Origin: Alteromonas marina
Lineage (GTDB): Bacteria; Pseudomonadota; Gammaproteobacteria; Enterobacterales; Alteromonadaceae
DNA: 64,000 bases
Assembly (NCBI RefSeq): GCF_000808575.1
Contig: NZ_JWLW01000066.1
Coordinates: 62,001-126,000 of the forward strand
Direction of reading: 5' to 3'
This document shows positions 32,985 to 41,625 of the stretch, one piece after another. Each line of letters starts with the position of its first letter. Position 1 is the stretch's first letter. The position numbers and the translations under genes are program-made. The notes beneath the pieces are model-generated. The model worked only from the letters and a program-made list of their open reading frames with translations, had not been told where the DNA came from and ran no database searches.

Positions 32985-33995
32985 TTAGCTCAATGGTTTA
33001 ACCTGCTGTTCGATTGCACCAAATACTGAGTTGCCTTCTCTATCAAGCATTTCAATGCGAATGCGATCGCCAAACTGCATGAAAGGCGTGGAAGGTTTAC
33101 CGTCGCGAATCGTTTCAATCATTCGAACCTCAGCAATGCATGAATAACCCACTCCGCCTTCACTAATAGCTGAACCGTGATCAGTACCTTGCTTATTTGA
33201 AACCGTGCCTGAGCCAATGATAGCGCCGGCGCCTAGATTTCTGCTCTTCGCTGCATGTGCAACTAATTGACCAAAATCAAATGTCATGTCCTGACCCGCT
33301 TCTGGCTTGCCAAACAATTCACCGTTATAGGTTGAACGCAGAGGCAGATGCACTTTACTATCTTTCCACGCATCGCCTAATTCATCAGGTGTTACCGCCA
33401 CAGGAGAGAAGCTAGAAGCAGGTTTTGATTGAAAGAAGCCGAACCCTTTCGCTAGTTCGCCAGGTATCAACCCTCTAAGCGAGACATCGTTAACTAGCAT
33501 AACAAGACGGATACGCTCTGAAGCTTGCTCTGGTGAACACGCCATCGGAACGTCATCGGTGACAACCGCTACTTCGCCTTCAAAATCTATTCCCCAGTCA
33601 TCGCTTGGTAATATGATGTCATCAAGAGGTCCGATAAAATCGTCAGAACCACCTTGATACATCAGGGGATCAGTCCAAAAGCTTTCCGGCATTTCTGCAT
33701 TTCTTGCTTTTCTCACAAGCTCTACGTGGTTCACATAAGCACTTCCGTCAGCCCATTGATAAGCCCTAGGCAACGGTGACTCGCAGCGAGACGCGTCAAA
33801 GGGTACGCTGTCGCACGTGTTATCATTGAGTGCTTGGTATTTCATCTGAAGCTGAGGAGCAATCTCTTTCCAGTTATCTAATGCTTGCTGCATCGTTTTC
33901 GCAATGTCTTGTGCACTGCACGCGCGAGAAAGATCCTTCGACACTACCATCAGGCAGCCATCGCGGGTTTCATTTTTGTAGGTCGCTAATTTCAT
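32985..33995 (-). CDS. Fumarylacetoacetate hydrolase family protein (tyrosine catabolism)
   Basis: A 336-residue FAH-family protein. It should cleave fumarylacetoacetate to fumarate and acetoacetate, the last step of tyrosine degradation. Visible features: YVNHVELVRKARNAEMPESF, the metal-site region DDWGIDFEGEVAVVTDD with the conserved Glu and Asp, LVMLVNDVSLRGLIPGELAK, and AGAIIGSGTVSNKQGTDHGS. It pairs with maiA. GAGGAAAGAAC precedes the ATG. Homogentisate dioxygenase and HPPD genes are not in the window. Confidence 0.9.
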   Translation of the reverse strand: MKLATYKNETRDGCLMVVSKDLSRACSAQDIAKTMQQALDNWKEIAPQLQMKYQALNDNTCDSVPFDASRCESPLPRAYQWADGSAYVNHVELVRKARNAEMPESFWTDPLMYQGGSDDFIGPLDDIILPSDDWGIDFEGEVAVVTDDVPMACSPEQASERIRLVMLVNDVSLRGLIPGELAKGFGFFQSKPASSFSPVAVTPDELGDAWKDSKVHLPLRSTYNGELFGKPEAGQDMTFDFGQLVAHAAKSRNLGAGAIIGSGTVSNKQGTDHGSAISEGGVGYSCIAEVRMIETIRDGKPSTPFMQFGDRIRIEMLDREGNSVFGAIEQQVKPLS

Positions 33996-34359
33996 TGTTC
34001 TTTCCTCGACGAATAATTTACTTGCTGCGCTTATAGCTTGAGTGTTAGATCAATTGGCGTGAACAACGAATTTGATGCTTCAGCGCTACAGCTCTATGCA
34101 TAAGCGTTAGGTTTCTAGGTATAGTTATGCCACTAGTCGGTATAACTTGAGAAGTGTTAGAGCGACGAAGTTTTATTCCGCTGTAAGAAAGGATGTACGC
34201 ACTACATCGACTGTCATATAGATATGCCACAGCAGGCTTGCTATTCAGGCAATGTAAATTTTTCGTAACAGGTAATGTTGTTGTGCTATTGGATGAATAA
34301 GAGACAATAACGAAACGCGCTGACCCTAGCCAAATAACAAAGGTCAGCACATGGATGAA
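33996..34359. other. Intergenic region upstream of the fumarylacetoacetase gene
   Basis: 364 bases between tyrR (ending 34360) and the fumarylacetoacetase gene. A 101-codon minus-strand frame is present (34045-34350), but it has no ribosome binding site, no family likeness and odd composition, so I do not call it. A degenerate TyrR-box-like site lies at 34253-34270. Confidence 0.5.
34253..34270. promoter_or_regulatory. Weak TyrR-box-like site
   Basis: TGTAAA-TTTTTC-GTAACA resembles the TyrR consensus TGTAAA-N6-TTTACA with two mismatches. It lies about 260 bases upstream of the fumarylacetoacetase start, in the only large gap available for that gene's promoter. Confidence 0.35.
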
Positions 34360-35916
34360 TTAAAGCTTAACCGTCGCTTTGTTGATGCCGTACTCTCTCA
34401 GCTTGTTAGCAATAGCTGTGTGGCTCAAACCTAACTTTTTGGCTAATTGGCGAGTACTCGGATAGGAAGGGTACAATCGCTTGAGCAGGTCCTTCTCAAA
34501 TTTCTTCACTTCCTCATCTAATGTTCCGTCAAAGTTCTCATCTATATAGGTGACACTGGGGGCACAGCTTGGAAGTTGAATATCTTCCTTCGTTATTTCC
34601 TTGCCATCAAGCAGTGACAACGCGCGATATAATGCATTTTGCAACTGTCTTACGTTACCGGGCCATGGATACTGCTGTAGAAAATCAACGCATGATTTGC
34701 TCAGCTTCGCAGGACGACGGCCTAGCTTTGTGCTGTGTTGGACAATAAACGACTCGGCAAGAGGCACGATATCTTGTCTTCGGTCTTTTAATGATGGCAT
34801 AACTAGACTTAGTACATTTAAGCGGTAGTAGAGTTCTTTTCTGAATCTCCCTTCTTCTACAAGTTGTCCTAAATCACGGCAGGTAGTGCAAATAAATCGA
34901 ACATCTACCTTAACGGGCTCAGAATCTCCTACTCTTCTAAATTCACCATCTTCAAGAACGCGTAGTAATTTGGCCTGAAGCTGTGAAGACATATCCGCTA
35001 TTTCGTCAAGTAATAAAGTACCGCCTTTCGCCTGCTCCAGCAGACCTACTTTTGCATTTGGTTGATTAAATGCGCCCGCCGCATAACCAAATAACTCAGT
35101 TTCTGCCACACTATCAGGTAATGAAGCACAATTAAGCGCCAGAAACGCACCCTCGCTGCGGCGGCTAGACTGATGACATGCTCTGGCAATCATTTCTTTA
35201 CCCGTTCCCGTTTCGCCGAATATTAAAATAGGAGCGTCTAAATCAGCGATTCGCTTCGCTTCATGAACGACGCGTTTCATAAACGGAGATTGAGTAATAA
35301 AGCGATCAAAACTGTCGGTGGGCGACTGGTGAAAAGCTGTAAATTGTTGACCAAGGCGCATTTCTGATTTCAAGATAACTACGGCACCCGCCATGATCAT
35401 ATTTTTCTCACCATCAGGTACAGTTATAGGCAGCATATCGGCAAGATAATCCTGTTGAATGAACTTCACTTTTGAAGATTGTGGACCTGGTGACTTTCCA
35501 TCCATCCACTTTGTAAAGTTGAACCCCTTAACAGCCTCGCTGATATCTGTACCTACGATTTCACTGCTCGGCATCTCAAGCCCAGCGCTCACCGCTTCGT
35601 TACACAATAAGATGTTACCTTTAGCGTCTATTGAGAACACAGGGTCGGGCAGCGTTCTTAAGATCGCGGACAGCTGATTTTTTTCACGCTCTCCTGGCAT
35701 GAAAAGGGTCGTCTTCACATCATCGATCCCGTCAATACGGCGAATTTGAGGCATAAGATGTTGAAAATCTGCAAATTCGATATTGGGAAAATTAAGGAAA
35801 ATTTTACCTGCGGGATCAATTTCAATACCGCGTAGGTCTATTTCTTTAGTAACGAGAATATCTAAAACATCTTGAGTAATTCCAAGACGGTCCTGACAGC
35901 TTATTTCTAGACGCAT
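34360..35916 (-). CDS. tyrR: Aromatic amino acid transcriptional regulator TyrR
   Basis: A 518-residue TyrR: N-terminal ACT domain (MRLEISCQDRLGITQDVLDI, about 1-75), PAS domain (ILRTLPDPVFSIDAKGNILL, about 80-190), AAA+ domain with Walker A LIFGETGTGKEMIARACHQS near residue 230 and Walker B GGTLLLDEIADMSSQLQAKL, and a Fis-type HTH at the end (STRQLAKKLGLSHTAIANKL). The sigma-54 contact loop GAFTGA is replaced by GAFNQP, as expected because TyrR does not act on sigma-54. It senses Tyr/Phe/Trp and controls aromatic amino acid genes. A TyrR-box-like site lies 18 bases upstream of its start. Confidence 0.95.
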   Translation of the reverse strand: MRLEISCQDRLGITQDVLDILVTKEIDLRGIEIDPAGKIFLNFPNIEFADFQHLMPQIRRIDGIDDVKTTLFMPGEREKNQLSAILRTLPDPVFSIDAKGNILLCNEAVSAGLEMPSSEIVGTDISEAVKGFNFTKWMDGKSPGPQSSKVKFIQQDYLADMLPITVPDGEKNMIMAGAVVILKSEMRLGQQFTAFHQSPTDSFDRFITQSPFMKRVVHEAKRIADLDAPILIFGETGTGKEMIARACHQSSRRSEGAFLALNCASLPDSVAETELFGYAAGAFNQPNAKVGLLEQAKGGTLLLDEIADMSSQLQAKLLRVLEDGEFRRVGDSEPVKVDVRFICTTCRDLGQLVEEGRFRKELYYRLNVLSLVMPSLKDRRQDIVPLAESFIVQHSTKLGRRPAKLSKSCVDFLQQYPWPGNVRQLQNALYRALSLLDGKEITKEDIQLPSCAPSVTYIDENFDGTLDEEVKKFEKDLLKRLYPSYPSTRQLAKKLGLSHTAIANKLREYGINKATVKL

Positions 35917-35934
35917 AGGGTGTTATAGCTATTT

Positions 35935-35952
35935 TGTAAACATATATGTACA
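35935..35952. promoter_or_regulatory. TyrR-box-like site upstream of tyrR
   Basis: TGTAAA-CATATA-TGTACA matches TGTAAA-N6-TTTACA with one mismatch and sits 18 bases before the tyrR start codon. This position fits autoregulation. Confidence 0.55.
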
Positions 35953-36070
35953 GAATACCATACTTTTACAAAAAGATAACAAGATAAATGTTACAGATGG
36001 TTAAATTTGCGATGAATCACACATTCAAGAACGCGCAGAGAGCATGATTAAAAGGCCGCGCATACCAAAT

Positions 36071-36100
36071 AAAAAAGATGCCGCTTCAGTGAGCGGCATC
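36071..36100 (-). terminator. Terminator of phhA
   Basis: In the minus direction GATGCCGCT/AGCGGCATC (36077-36085, 36092-36100) forms a 9-bp stem followed by TTTTTT. It lies 32 bases past the phhA stop and separates phhA from tyrR. Confidence 0.92.
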
Positions 36101-36131
36101 CTATATAAAACACATTTAATTAACAATAGTG

Positions 36132-36932
36132 TTAGCTGGCTTTTTTCTCTTTAGGTGGGAAAAGTGGGGAAAATAGCCCTAAAGACTTCGCTTCTTCTAC
36201 GAGTGCCATAATATCCATTTCCGCTAATTCAAACAGATGGTCGAATTCCGGTAAGATATAATAAAGAGGCTGCATAATATCAATGCGATAAGGTGTTCGA
36301 AGCGCATCAATTGCAGTAAGCGGGTTACGCAATGGGGTGTCGCTGTCCAATGCGTATATGGTTTCGCCAGGTGAAGATAAGATGCCGCCGCCATATATCT
36401 TAAGTTCATCCTTCGCGCGCACCAATCCAAACTCTACGGTGAACCAATAAAGACGAGCAAGATAAACTCGGTCTTCTTTGCTAGCAGCTAAACCTAACTT
36501 GCCGTAAGTGTGGGTAAAATGGGCAAATGCTGGATTAGTTAATAACGGACAATGACCAAACACTTCATGAAAGATGTCGGGCTCTTGCAGGTAGTCAAAT
36601 TCTTCACGAGTACGAATGAAGGTGGCAACAGGGAATTGCTTATTCGCCAGTAATCTGAAAAATTCACCAAAATTAATTAACGCAGGCACTTCGGCTGTTT
36701 GCCAACCCGTTTTCTCCATCAGTACTTTGTTGATGTCGGGTAGCTGAGGGATTTCCTTTTCATTTAACTTCAACAAATCAAGCCCGTCCAAGTATTCTTG
36801 GCACGCTCTTTCTTTCACCAGCGGAATTTGTCTCGCGTAGAGTTCAGACCAAATCTGATTCTCTTCATCTGACCAATGGATAATGCCATTTTCATCAGAT
36901 TGTCTCGACTGGTATTGCGTTGATTTTGGCAT
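36132..36932 (-). CDS. phhA: Phenylalanine-4-hydroxylase
   Basis: A protein of about 266 residues that converts phenylalanine to tyrosine with tetrahydrobiopterin and non-heme iron. The iron ligands are visible: H122 and H127 in FHEVFGHCPLL and E167 in YWFTVEFGLV (numbered from the chosen ATG). Pterin-site residues occur around PVATFIRTREEFDYLQEPD and the C-terminal region GETIYALDSDTPLRNPLTAI. The frame opens at a TTG at 36947; the ATG at 36932 (MPKSTQYQSRQ) is more usual. A near-perfect TyrR box lies about 100 bases upstream. The partner dehydratase PhhB is not adjacent. Confidence 0.95.
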   Translation of the reverse strand: MPKSTQYQSRQSDENGIIHWSDEENQIWSELYARQIPLVKERACQEYLDGLDLLKLNEKEIPQLPDINKVLMEKTGWQTAEVPALINFGEFFRLLANKQFPVATFIRTREEFDYLQEPDIFHEVFGHCPLLTNPAFAHFTHTYGKLGLAASKEDRVYLARLYWFTVEFGLVRAKDELKIYGGGILSSPGETIYALDSDTPLRNPLTAIDALRTPYRIDIMQPLYYILPEFDHLFELAEMDIMALVEEAKSLGLFSPLFPPKEKKAS

Positions 36933-37029
36933 AACTTCTGTAACCAATAAGAGTTAAAAACTTGCCTATCAGTCTAATGAAATTCGTGACGTCGAAAAGT
37001 GTAAGCCCTTACGAGCGACTCGATTTTGC

Positions 37030-37047
37030 TGTAACAGGAATTTTACA
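37030..37047. promoter_or_regulatory. TyrR box upstream of phhA
   Basis: TGTAAC-AGGAAT-TTTACA matches TGTAAA-N6-TTTACA with a single mismatch, about 98 bases before the phhA start. An activator site at this distance fits phenylalanine-induced expression. Confidence 0.65.
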
Positions 37048-37077
37048 AAACCAAGCAAACGCATTGTTTTATATAAC

Positions 37078-37105
37078 AAAAAGCCGCTCAACACGAGCGG
37101 CTTCA
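37078..37105 (-). terminator. Terminator of pspABC
   Basis: AAGCCGCTC/GAGCGGCTT (37081-37089, 37095-37103) with an AACAC loop, followed in the minus direction by a T run. It lies 30 bases past the pspC stop. Confidence 0.9.
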
Positions 37106-37134
37106 TTCAAGTTTGCTTGTCGCACCATCGCCAA

Positions 37135-37581
37135 TTAAAGACGACTAATTTCTTTATTGAGTTGGTATTCGCGAGACGTTACATATGTTTCCATTTTGCG
37201 AAGGCGGACTTCGGCTTTTTCAAAGCGATTACGAATATCATGAAATGCCTGCTTGGGTGGCTCACCCGCTTGCCACACTTTCGTCTTCACTTCGACTTTT
37301 GAACTTTTTACCTGACCACCGTTGGGATTTGTCCAGCCCTTCCCTTTTGAAAAAACAGGTTGTGCAGGTGCATTTTTCAACCCAATGGGCTTCTTATCAA
37401 GAATGAACCAAGCTGCAATATAAGCAACAAAGATGAAAGGTCCAGCCAACAAAAAGAAACCTGTTACTACTAAAATTCGAACTAACCAGGTTTCAAGGCC
37501 AAAATACTCGGCTACCCCTGAACAGACGCCTGCGATCCTTGCATTTTCTGGATTTCGATAGAGCTGTTTACCATTTCTCAT
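37135..37581 (-). CDS. pspC: Phage shock protein C
   Basis: A 148-residue PspC: N-terminal PspC domain KQLYRNPENARIAGVCSGVA then EYFGLETWLVRILVV, and a hydrophobic helix (GFFLLAGPFIFVAYIAAWFI). The cytosolic/periplasmic tail is rich in Lys and Glu (FEKAEVRLRKMETYVTSREY). PspB and PspC sense inner-membrane stress and relieve PspA inhibition of PspF. It overlaps pspB by four bases. Confidence 0.93.
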   Translation of the reverse strand: MRNGKQLYRNPENARIAGVCSGVAEYFGLETWLVRILVVTGFFLLAGPFIFVAYIAAWFILDKKPIGLKNAPAQPVFSKGKGWTNPNGGQVKSSKVEVKTKVWQAGEPPKQAFHDIRNRFEKAEVRLRKMETYVTSREYQLNKEISRL

Positions 37582-37817
37582 GCTCTATTCCTCCACTCAG
37601 GCGCCTCGCTATCCAAAATGGCCTCTAATGTCTCAATTCGCTCACTCATCTTCTCAGCTTTCTCGGCTAGGTCTTGTAAGGAAGCATGCTCTTCTGCACT
37701 CAGTCCTTGGTTGACCTGCTTTTTGCTGCGGTAGTGTAAAATTAGCCAAATGGGAGCTACGAATATTGAGAACACCACAAGGGGCATAACCAACACTGCA
37801 ATTGTACCTTCATCCAT
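37578..37817 (-). CDS. pspB: Phage shock protein B
   Basis: A 79-residue PspB: one N-terminal membrane helix (IAVLVMPLVVFSIFVAPIWL) and a cytosolic coiled coil (LSAEEHASLQDLAEKAEKMS, ERIETLEAILD). It partners PspC in sensing membrane stress. GGAGAGATTGAG precedes the ATG. It lies 75 bases after pspA. Confidence 0.92.
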   Translation of the reverse strand: MDEGTIAVLVMPLVVFSIFVAPIWLILHYRSKKQVNQGLSAEEHASLQDLAEKAEKMSERIETLEAILDSEAPEWRNRA

Positions 37818-37892
37818 CTCAATCTCTCCTACAAACTCTGATGTAACTACCCTCCCTCCGAATTAACATCAGGAGGGTACACCCTATTCTTA

Positions 37893-38576
37893 TTATTCTG
37901 ACTTTTCAGCGCTTTGATTCGCACCTTTAACTTTCGCTTTCAACGCCGCAAGTTCGTCTTCCACTTTATCGCTAGCTTCTAGCTCGGCAAACTCGTCTTG
38001 CAGTGTCTTTTTACCTAAATCATAGGCTTCTACCTGGGATTCAAGGTCATCAATCTTACGCTCGTATTGCTCAAAACGTCCCATCGCATTATCAACTTTA
38101 GAGCTATCTAGCGTCTTTTTCACTTCAAGGCGTGAGCTAGCCGTTTTCTGGCGCATAATAATCGCCTTCTGACGACTCTTAGCATCCGCAAGCTTTTCTT
38201 GAAGCTGACCAATTTCATCCTGAAGTTTACTGATTTGTTCATCAACAATGGCCAGTTCTTTACTTAGTGCGTCGGCAGCTTCTGCAGACTTTTTCTTTTC
38301 TTGCAGTGCAGCACGTGCTAAGTCTTCCCTGTCCTTACTTAACGCAAGTTCTGCTTTCGCTTCCCAGTCGCTTGCATCGCTTTCATACTTGGCAATTTGA
38401 TTAACAATTTCTTTTTTATTGGCTAAGGTTTTTGCAGATGCAGAGCGCACCTCAACCAATGTGTCTTCCATTTCCTGAATGATTAATCTAACCATTTTCT
38501 CAGGATCTTCTGCCTTGTCTAAAAGCGCATTAATGTTCGAATTCACAATATCTGTAAAACGCGAGAAGATACCCAT
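37893..38576 (-). CDS. pspA: Phage shock protein A
   Basis: A 227-residue PspA/IM30 protein: amphipathic N-terminal helix MGIFSRFTDIVNSNINALLD, then DPEKMVRLIIQEMEDTLVEV and a long coiled coil (LAIVDEQISKLQDEIGQLQE and onward). It represses PspF and, in stress, oligomerises on the membrane to hold the proton gradient. AGAGG precedes the ATG. It is divergent from pspF with a sigma-54-type promoter between. Confidence 0.95.
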   Translation of the reverse strand: MGIFSRFTDIVNSNINALLDKAEDPEKMVRLIIQEMEDTLVEVRSASAKTLANKKEIVNQIAKYESDASDWEAKAELALSKDREDLARAALQEKKKSAEAADALSKELAIVDEQISKLQDEIGQLQEKLADAKSRQKAIIMRQKTASSRLEVKKTLDSSKVDNAMGRFEQYERKIDDLESQVEAYDLGKKTLQDEFAELEASDKVEDELAALKAKVKGANQSAEKSE

Positions 38577-38655
38577 AATAATTACCTCTTGCTAAAAATG
38601 GTAAGTGTTAAAAACACCACACTTGATAAATAGGTTACTCTTGGTAAACATAGTA

Positions 38656-38671
38656 TTCAATATACTTGCCA
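38656..38671 (-). promoter_or_regulatory. Sigma-54-type promoter of pspABC
   Basis: The minus strand reads TGGCAAGTATATTGAA, matching TGGCAC-N5-TTGCW in spacing with A for the -12 C. Transcription would start near 38645, about 70 bases upstream of pspA. PspF, a sigma-54 activator, is encoded divergently next to it. Confidence 0.65.
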
Positions 38672-38796
38672 ACTTTCCGTCGATGCTAACTTACTATTTT
38701 TTATACATTTTTCACGCAGCCAAATAATACTCGTTTATCAATTTATTTTGTTCTACACTATTAATTGGTCGAAATGACTAAATTTTGAGGGATTTA

Positions 38797-39918
38797 ATGA
38801 GTAGGTATCGACAGCAAGATAATTTGCTTGGTCAAGCGAATAGTTTTCTAGAAGTTTTAGAACAAATTTCACAGATTGCACCGCTAGACAAGCCAGTGCT
38901 TGTTATAGGCGAGCGAGGCACAGGTAAAGAGCTGATAGCGGCCCGACTCCACTTCCTCTCTAAGCGCTGGGATCAAAACTACATTAAACTAAATTGCGCA
39001 GCGTTAAGCGAAAGTTTATTAGAGAGTGAGCTTTTCGGCTATGAAGCAGGCGCGTTTACTGGCGCGTCAAAACGTCGTGAAGGCCGTTTTGAAGTTGCTC
39101 ATAACGGTACCTTGTTTTTGGACGAACTTGCCAACACATCAGGCCTTATTCAGGAGAAGCTGCTTCGTGTCGTTGAATACGGTGAGTTTGAGCGCGTTGG
39201 TGGCAGCAAATCAGTAAAAACTGATGTTCGCCTTATCGCAGCGACAAACGAAGATTTACCGGCTCTTGCTGACGCAGGTGAGTTTCGCGCTGACCTTTTG
39301 GATCGACTTGCGTTTGACGTTATTACTATCCCTCCTCTTCGCGAACGTCGTGAGGACATCATGATGTTAGCCGAAAATTTTGCTATTAACATGGCCCGCG
39401 AAATGGAGATGGAGTTATTTAGCGGATTTACCGAGAAAGCCAAACGCACGCTACTTGACTATGATTGGCCTGGTAACATACGGGAGCTCAAAAACGTGGT
39501 CGAACGAGCAGTTTATAGAACTAACAACCCTCATCTTCCAGTACATGAAATAGTGCTTGATCCATTCGAGTCTGTCTATCGTCCAAAGAGCAGAGTAAAA
39601 ACAAACGATAGAGTGAGCACATCAGACTCGGTTAACAAAAAAGTACAGACAGACATCCCATTTGTTAGCGAGCGGACAGAAAATGTCGACGTTACTCCGC
39701 TTGCCCCAGCTCCAAAGCAAGAAATTGTTGAATATCCCATAGATTTGAAAGAACGCTCTCAACAACATGAGATAGATATGATAAAACAGGCACTTGCTGA
39801 TAGTCAGTTTAATCAAAAGAAAACCGCAGAAAAATTGAGCCTAACTTATCATCAGCTACGAGGCTATCTCAAAAAATATAACTTATTAGATTCTTCCGCT
39901 GAAAACGTTGAGGCGTAA
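38797..39918 (+). CDS. pspF: Sigma-54-dependent activator of the psp operon
   Basis: A PspF of about 373 residues. It has no receiver domain and starts almost directly with the AAA+ domain: Walker A VIGERGTGKELIAARLHFLS, the intact sigma-54 loop GAFTGA, Walker B GTLFLDELAN, and a C-terminal Fis-type HTH (QKKTAEKLSLTYHQLRGYLK). A variable linker (about residues 255-310) makes it longer than E. coli PspF (325). The ATG at 38797 has GAGG six bases upstream and is chosen over the TTG at 38785. It leads directly into sapA (3 bases between), as in enteric pspF-sap loci. Confidence 0.93.
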   Translation: MSRYRQQDNLLGQANSFLEVLEQISQIAPLDKPVLVIGERGTGKELIAARLHFLSKRWDQNYIKLNCAALSESLLESELFGYEAGAFTGASKRREGRFEVAHNGTLFLDELANTSGLIQEKLLRVVEYGEFERVGGSKSVKTDVRLIAATNEDLPALADAGEFRADLLDRLAFDVITIPPLRERREDIMMLAENFAINMAREMEMELFSGFTEKAKRTLLDYDWPGNIRELKNVVERAVYRTNNPHLPVHEIVLDPFESVYRPKSRVKTNDRVSTSDSVNKKVQTDIPFVSERTENVDVTPLAPAPKQEIVEYPIDLKERSQQHEIDMIKQALADSQFNQKKTAEKLSLTYHQLRGYLKKYNLLDSSAENVEA

Positions 39919-39921
39919 AGC

Positions 39922-41625
39922 ATGTCCCATGGTTTGGTAACGCGTTTGTCATTGTGTTTATGTACGGCGCTTTTAGTTGCATCTTGCGCTAAACAGAATA
40001 AGCAAGCGTTTTACAATACAGGCATCATTTACTGCTCTGAAAGCAATCCAGTTACTTTTAACCCCCAGCTCGATACGTCAAGTACAACATCGGATGCAAC
40101 CTCGCACCAACTATACGACAGACTACTCGATTTCGATCCGAATTCGGGTCGTATTGTGCCAAGCCTAGCGAGTAGTTGGTTAGTTAGCGATGATGGACTT
40201 ACCTATGCTTTTCAGCTTCGCAAAGACGTTTGGTTTCACAAAACAGGCTATTTCGAACCTACACGGAATTTCAACGCCGACGACGTTATTTTTAGTATAA
40301 ACCGGTGGCGTTTGCGTTCGCACCCTTATCATTATGTGTCAGGCGGGCGTTACCCGTATTTTGAAAGTATTGGTCTTGCTCAAAATATTGAATCGGTAGA
40401 GCGTGTCAACGGCTATCGCGTTGAAATCACGCTTAAACGCCGCGATAGCTCATTCTTATCAAATTTAGCTACAGACTTCGCTGTTATTTTGTCAGAAGAA
40501 TATGCCGACACGCTTGCAAAGGCCGGTACACCGAGCCAAATTGACGAACTTCCAATTGGCACCGGGCCATTTAAATTTTACAGCTATCGCAAAGATCACT
40601 TTATTAAGTATCAACGCCATGACAACTATTGGCGTATACAAGCAATGGAAGAACACCCCAACGGCGACAGTGGCGTGACATCAGAGCCTCATGGGTTGAG
40701 CGAAGAACAGAAGCCGGAAACGCCCGTGGTCGAGCAACTCATTTTTGATATAACGCCACGAAGCTCACTTAGATTGGCAAAGCTAATGACTGGGGAATGT
40801 GACGCAACAGCGTTTCCTGCACAAACTGAGCTTGAGGTGATTCGCACCGAAAGTGACCTGACACTAGCCGAAAAACCGGGCCTTAACATTGGCTTTTGGG
40901 CCTTTAACACCCAGCGCCCACCATTTGATAACCCTGATGTAAGGCGGGCACTCGCTGCCGCTATTGATAAAAACACCCTATTAGAAGCTGTGTATTTCGA
41001 TAGCGCTACGCGAGCGAAAACATTGCTGCCTGCGGCAAGTTGGGCGTTTCAAAATGATGCTGATGACACGGCCTATAATCCGGTATTGGCGCGCAAATTA
41101 CTGGCTGATGCAGGTGTAGCGCCTGGGTTTTCAATGACGATATGGGCTATGCCTGTAGAACGCGCTTACAACCCAAACGCGAATAAAATGGCAGAGCTTA
41201 TTCAGCGCTATCTTCGCGACGTTGGGGTGGAGGCCACCATTGTAAGCTACGATTGGACTACATTCAGGCGCCATCTTCAGGAAGGCCTGCACGACTCAGT
41301 ATTAATTGGCTGGTCTGCGGATAACGGTGACCCTGATAATTTTTATCGCCCCCTTTTGAGCTGCGGCGCCATACCATCGGGCACAAACCGCGCGATGTGG
41401 TGTAACGATGACTATGATAAGCTGCTCAATGAAGCCCTTCAAACCGATGATATTGAAGAGCGTACCACTATTTATAAGCAAGTGAATCGTCTATTATACG
41501 AGCGTCTTCCCTTGGTGCCCATTGCCCATGCCTATCGCTATCAAGCATATAGAAATGAATTACAAGGCATGACAATAAATCCCTTCGGTGGTGTACGTTT
41601 TGGTGGGGTAGAAAAAACACTGTGA
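39922..41625 (+). CDS. sapA: SapA, periplasmic solute-binding lipoprotein
   Basis: A 567-residue family-5 (oligopeptide/dipeptide) solute-binding protein. The signal sequence ends with a lipobox, LLVASC, giving Cys22 as the lipidated residue. Domain motifs: ESNPVTFNPQLDTSSTTSD, ALRDVWFH-like LRKDVWFHKTGYFEPTRNFN, and IDKNTLLEAVYF. SapA belongs to the sap locus (antimicrobial peptide resistance and potassium-uptake effects in enterics; SapBCDF has been reported to export putrescine in E. coli). Translation is probably coupled to pspF; GAGG lies nine bases before the ATG. Confidence 0.92.
   Translation: MSHGLVTRLSLCLCTALLVASCAKQNKQAFYNTGIIYCSESNPVTFNPQLDTSSTTSDATSHQLYDRLLDFDPNSGRIVPSLASSWLVSDDGLTYAFQLRKDVWFHKTGYFEPTRNFNADDVIFSINRWRLRSHPYHYVSGGRYPYFESIGLAQNIESVERVNGYRVEITLKRRDSSFLSNLATDFAVILSEEYADTLAKAGTPSQIDELPIGTGPFKFYSYRKDHFIKYQRHDNYWRIQAMEEHPNGDSGVTSEPHGLSEEQKPETPVVEQLIFDITPRSSLRLAKLMTGECDATAFPAQTELEVIRTESDLTLAEKPGLNIGFWAFNTQRPPFDNPDVRRALAAAIDKNTLLEAVYFDSATRAKTLLPAASWAFQNDADDTAYNPVLARKLLADAGVAPGFSMTIWAMPVERAYNPNANKMAELIQRYLRDVGVEATIVSYDWTTFRRHLQEGLHDSVLIGWSADNGDPDNFYRPLLSCGAIPSGTNRAMWCNDDYDKLLNEALQTDDIEERTTIYKQVNRLLYERLPLVPIAHAYRYQAYRNELQGMTINPFGGVRFGGVEKTL

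Noticed and set aside
34045-34350. 101-codon minus-strand frame between tyrR and the fumarylacetoacetase gene
   Set aside because: No ribosome binding site, poor codon pattern and no recognisable domain.
37001-37012. GTAAG-CC-CTTAC palindrome near the phhA TyrR box
   Set aside because: The spacing does not fit a second TyrR box, and short palindromes of this size arise by chance.
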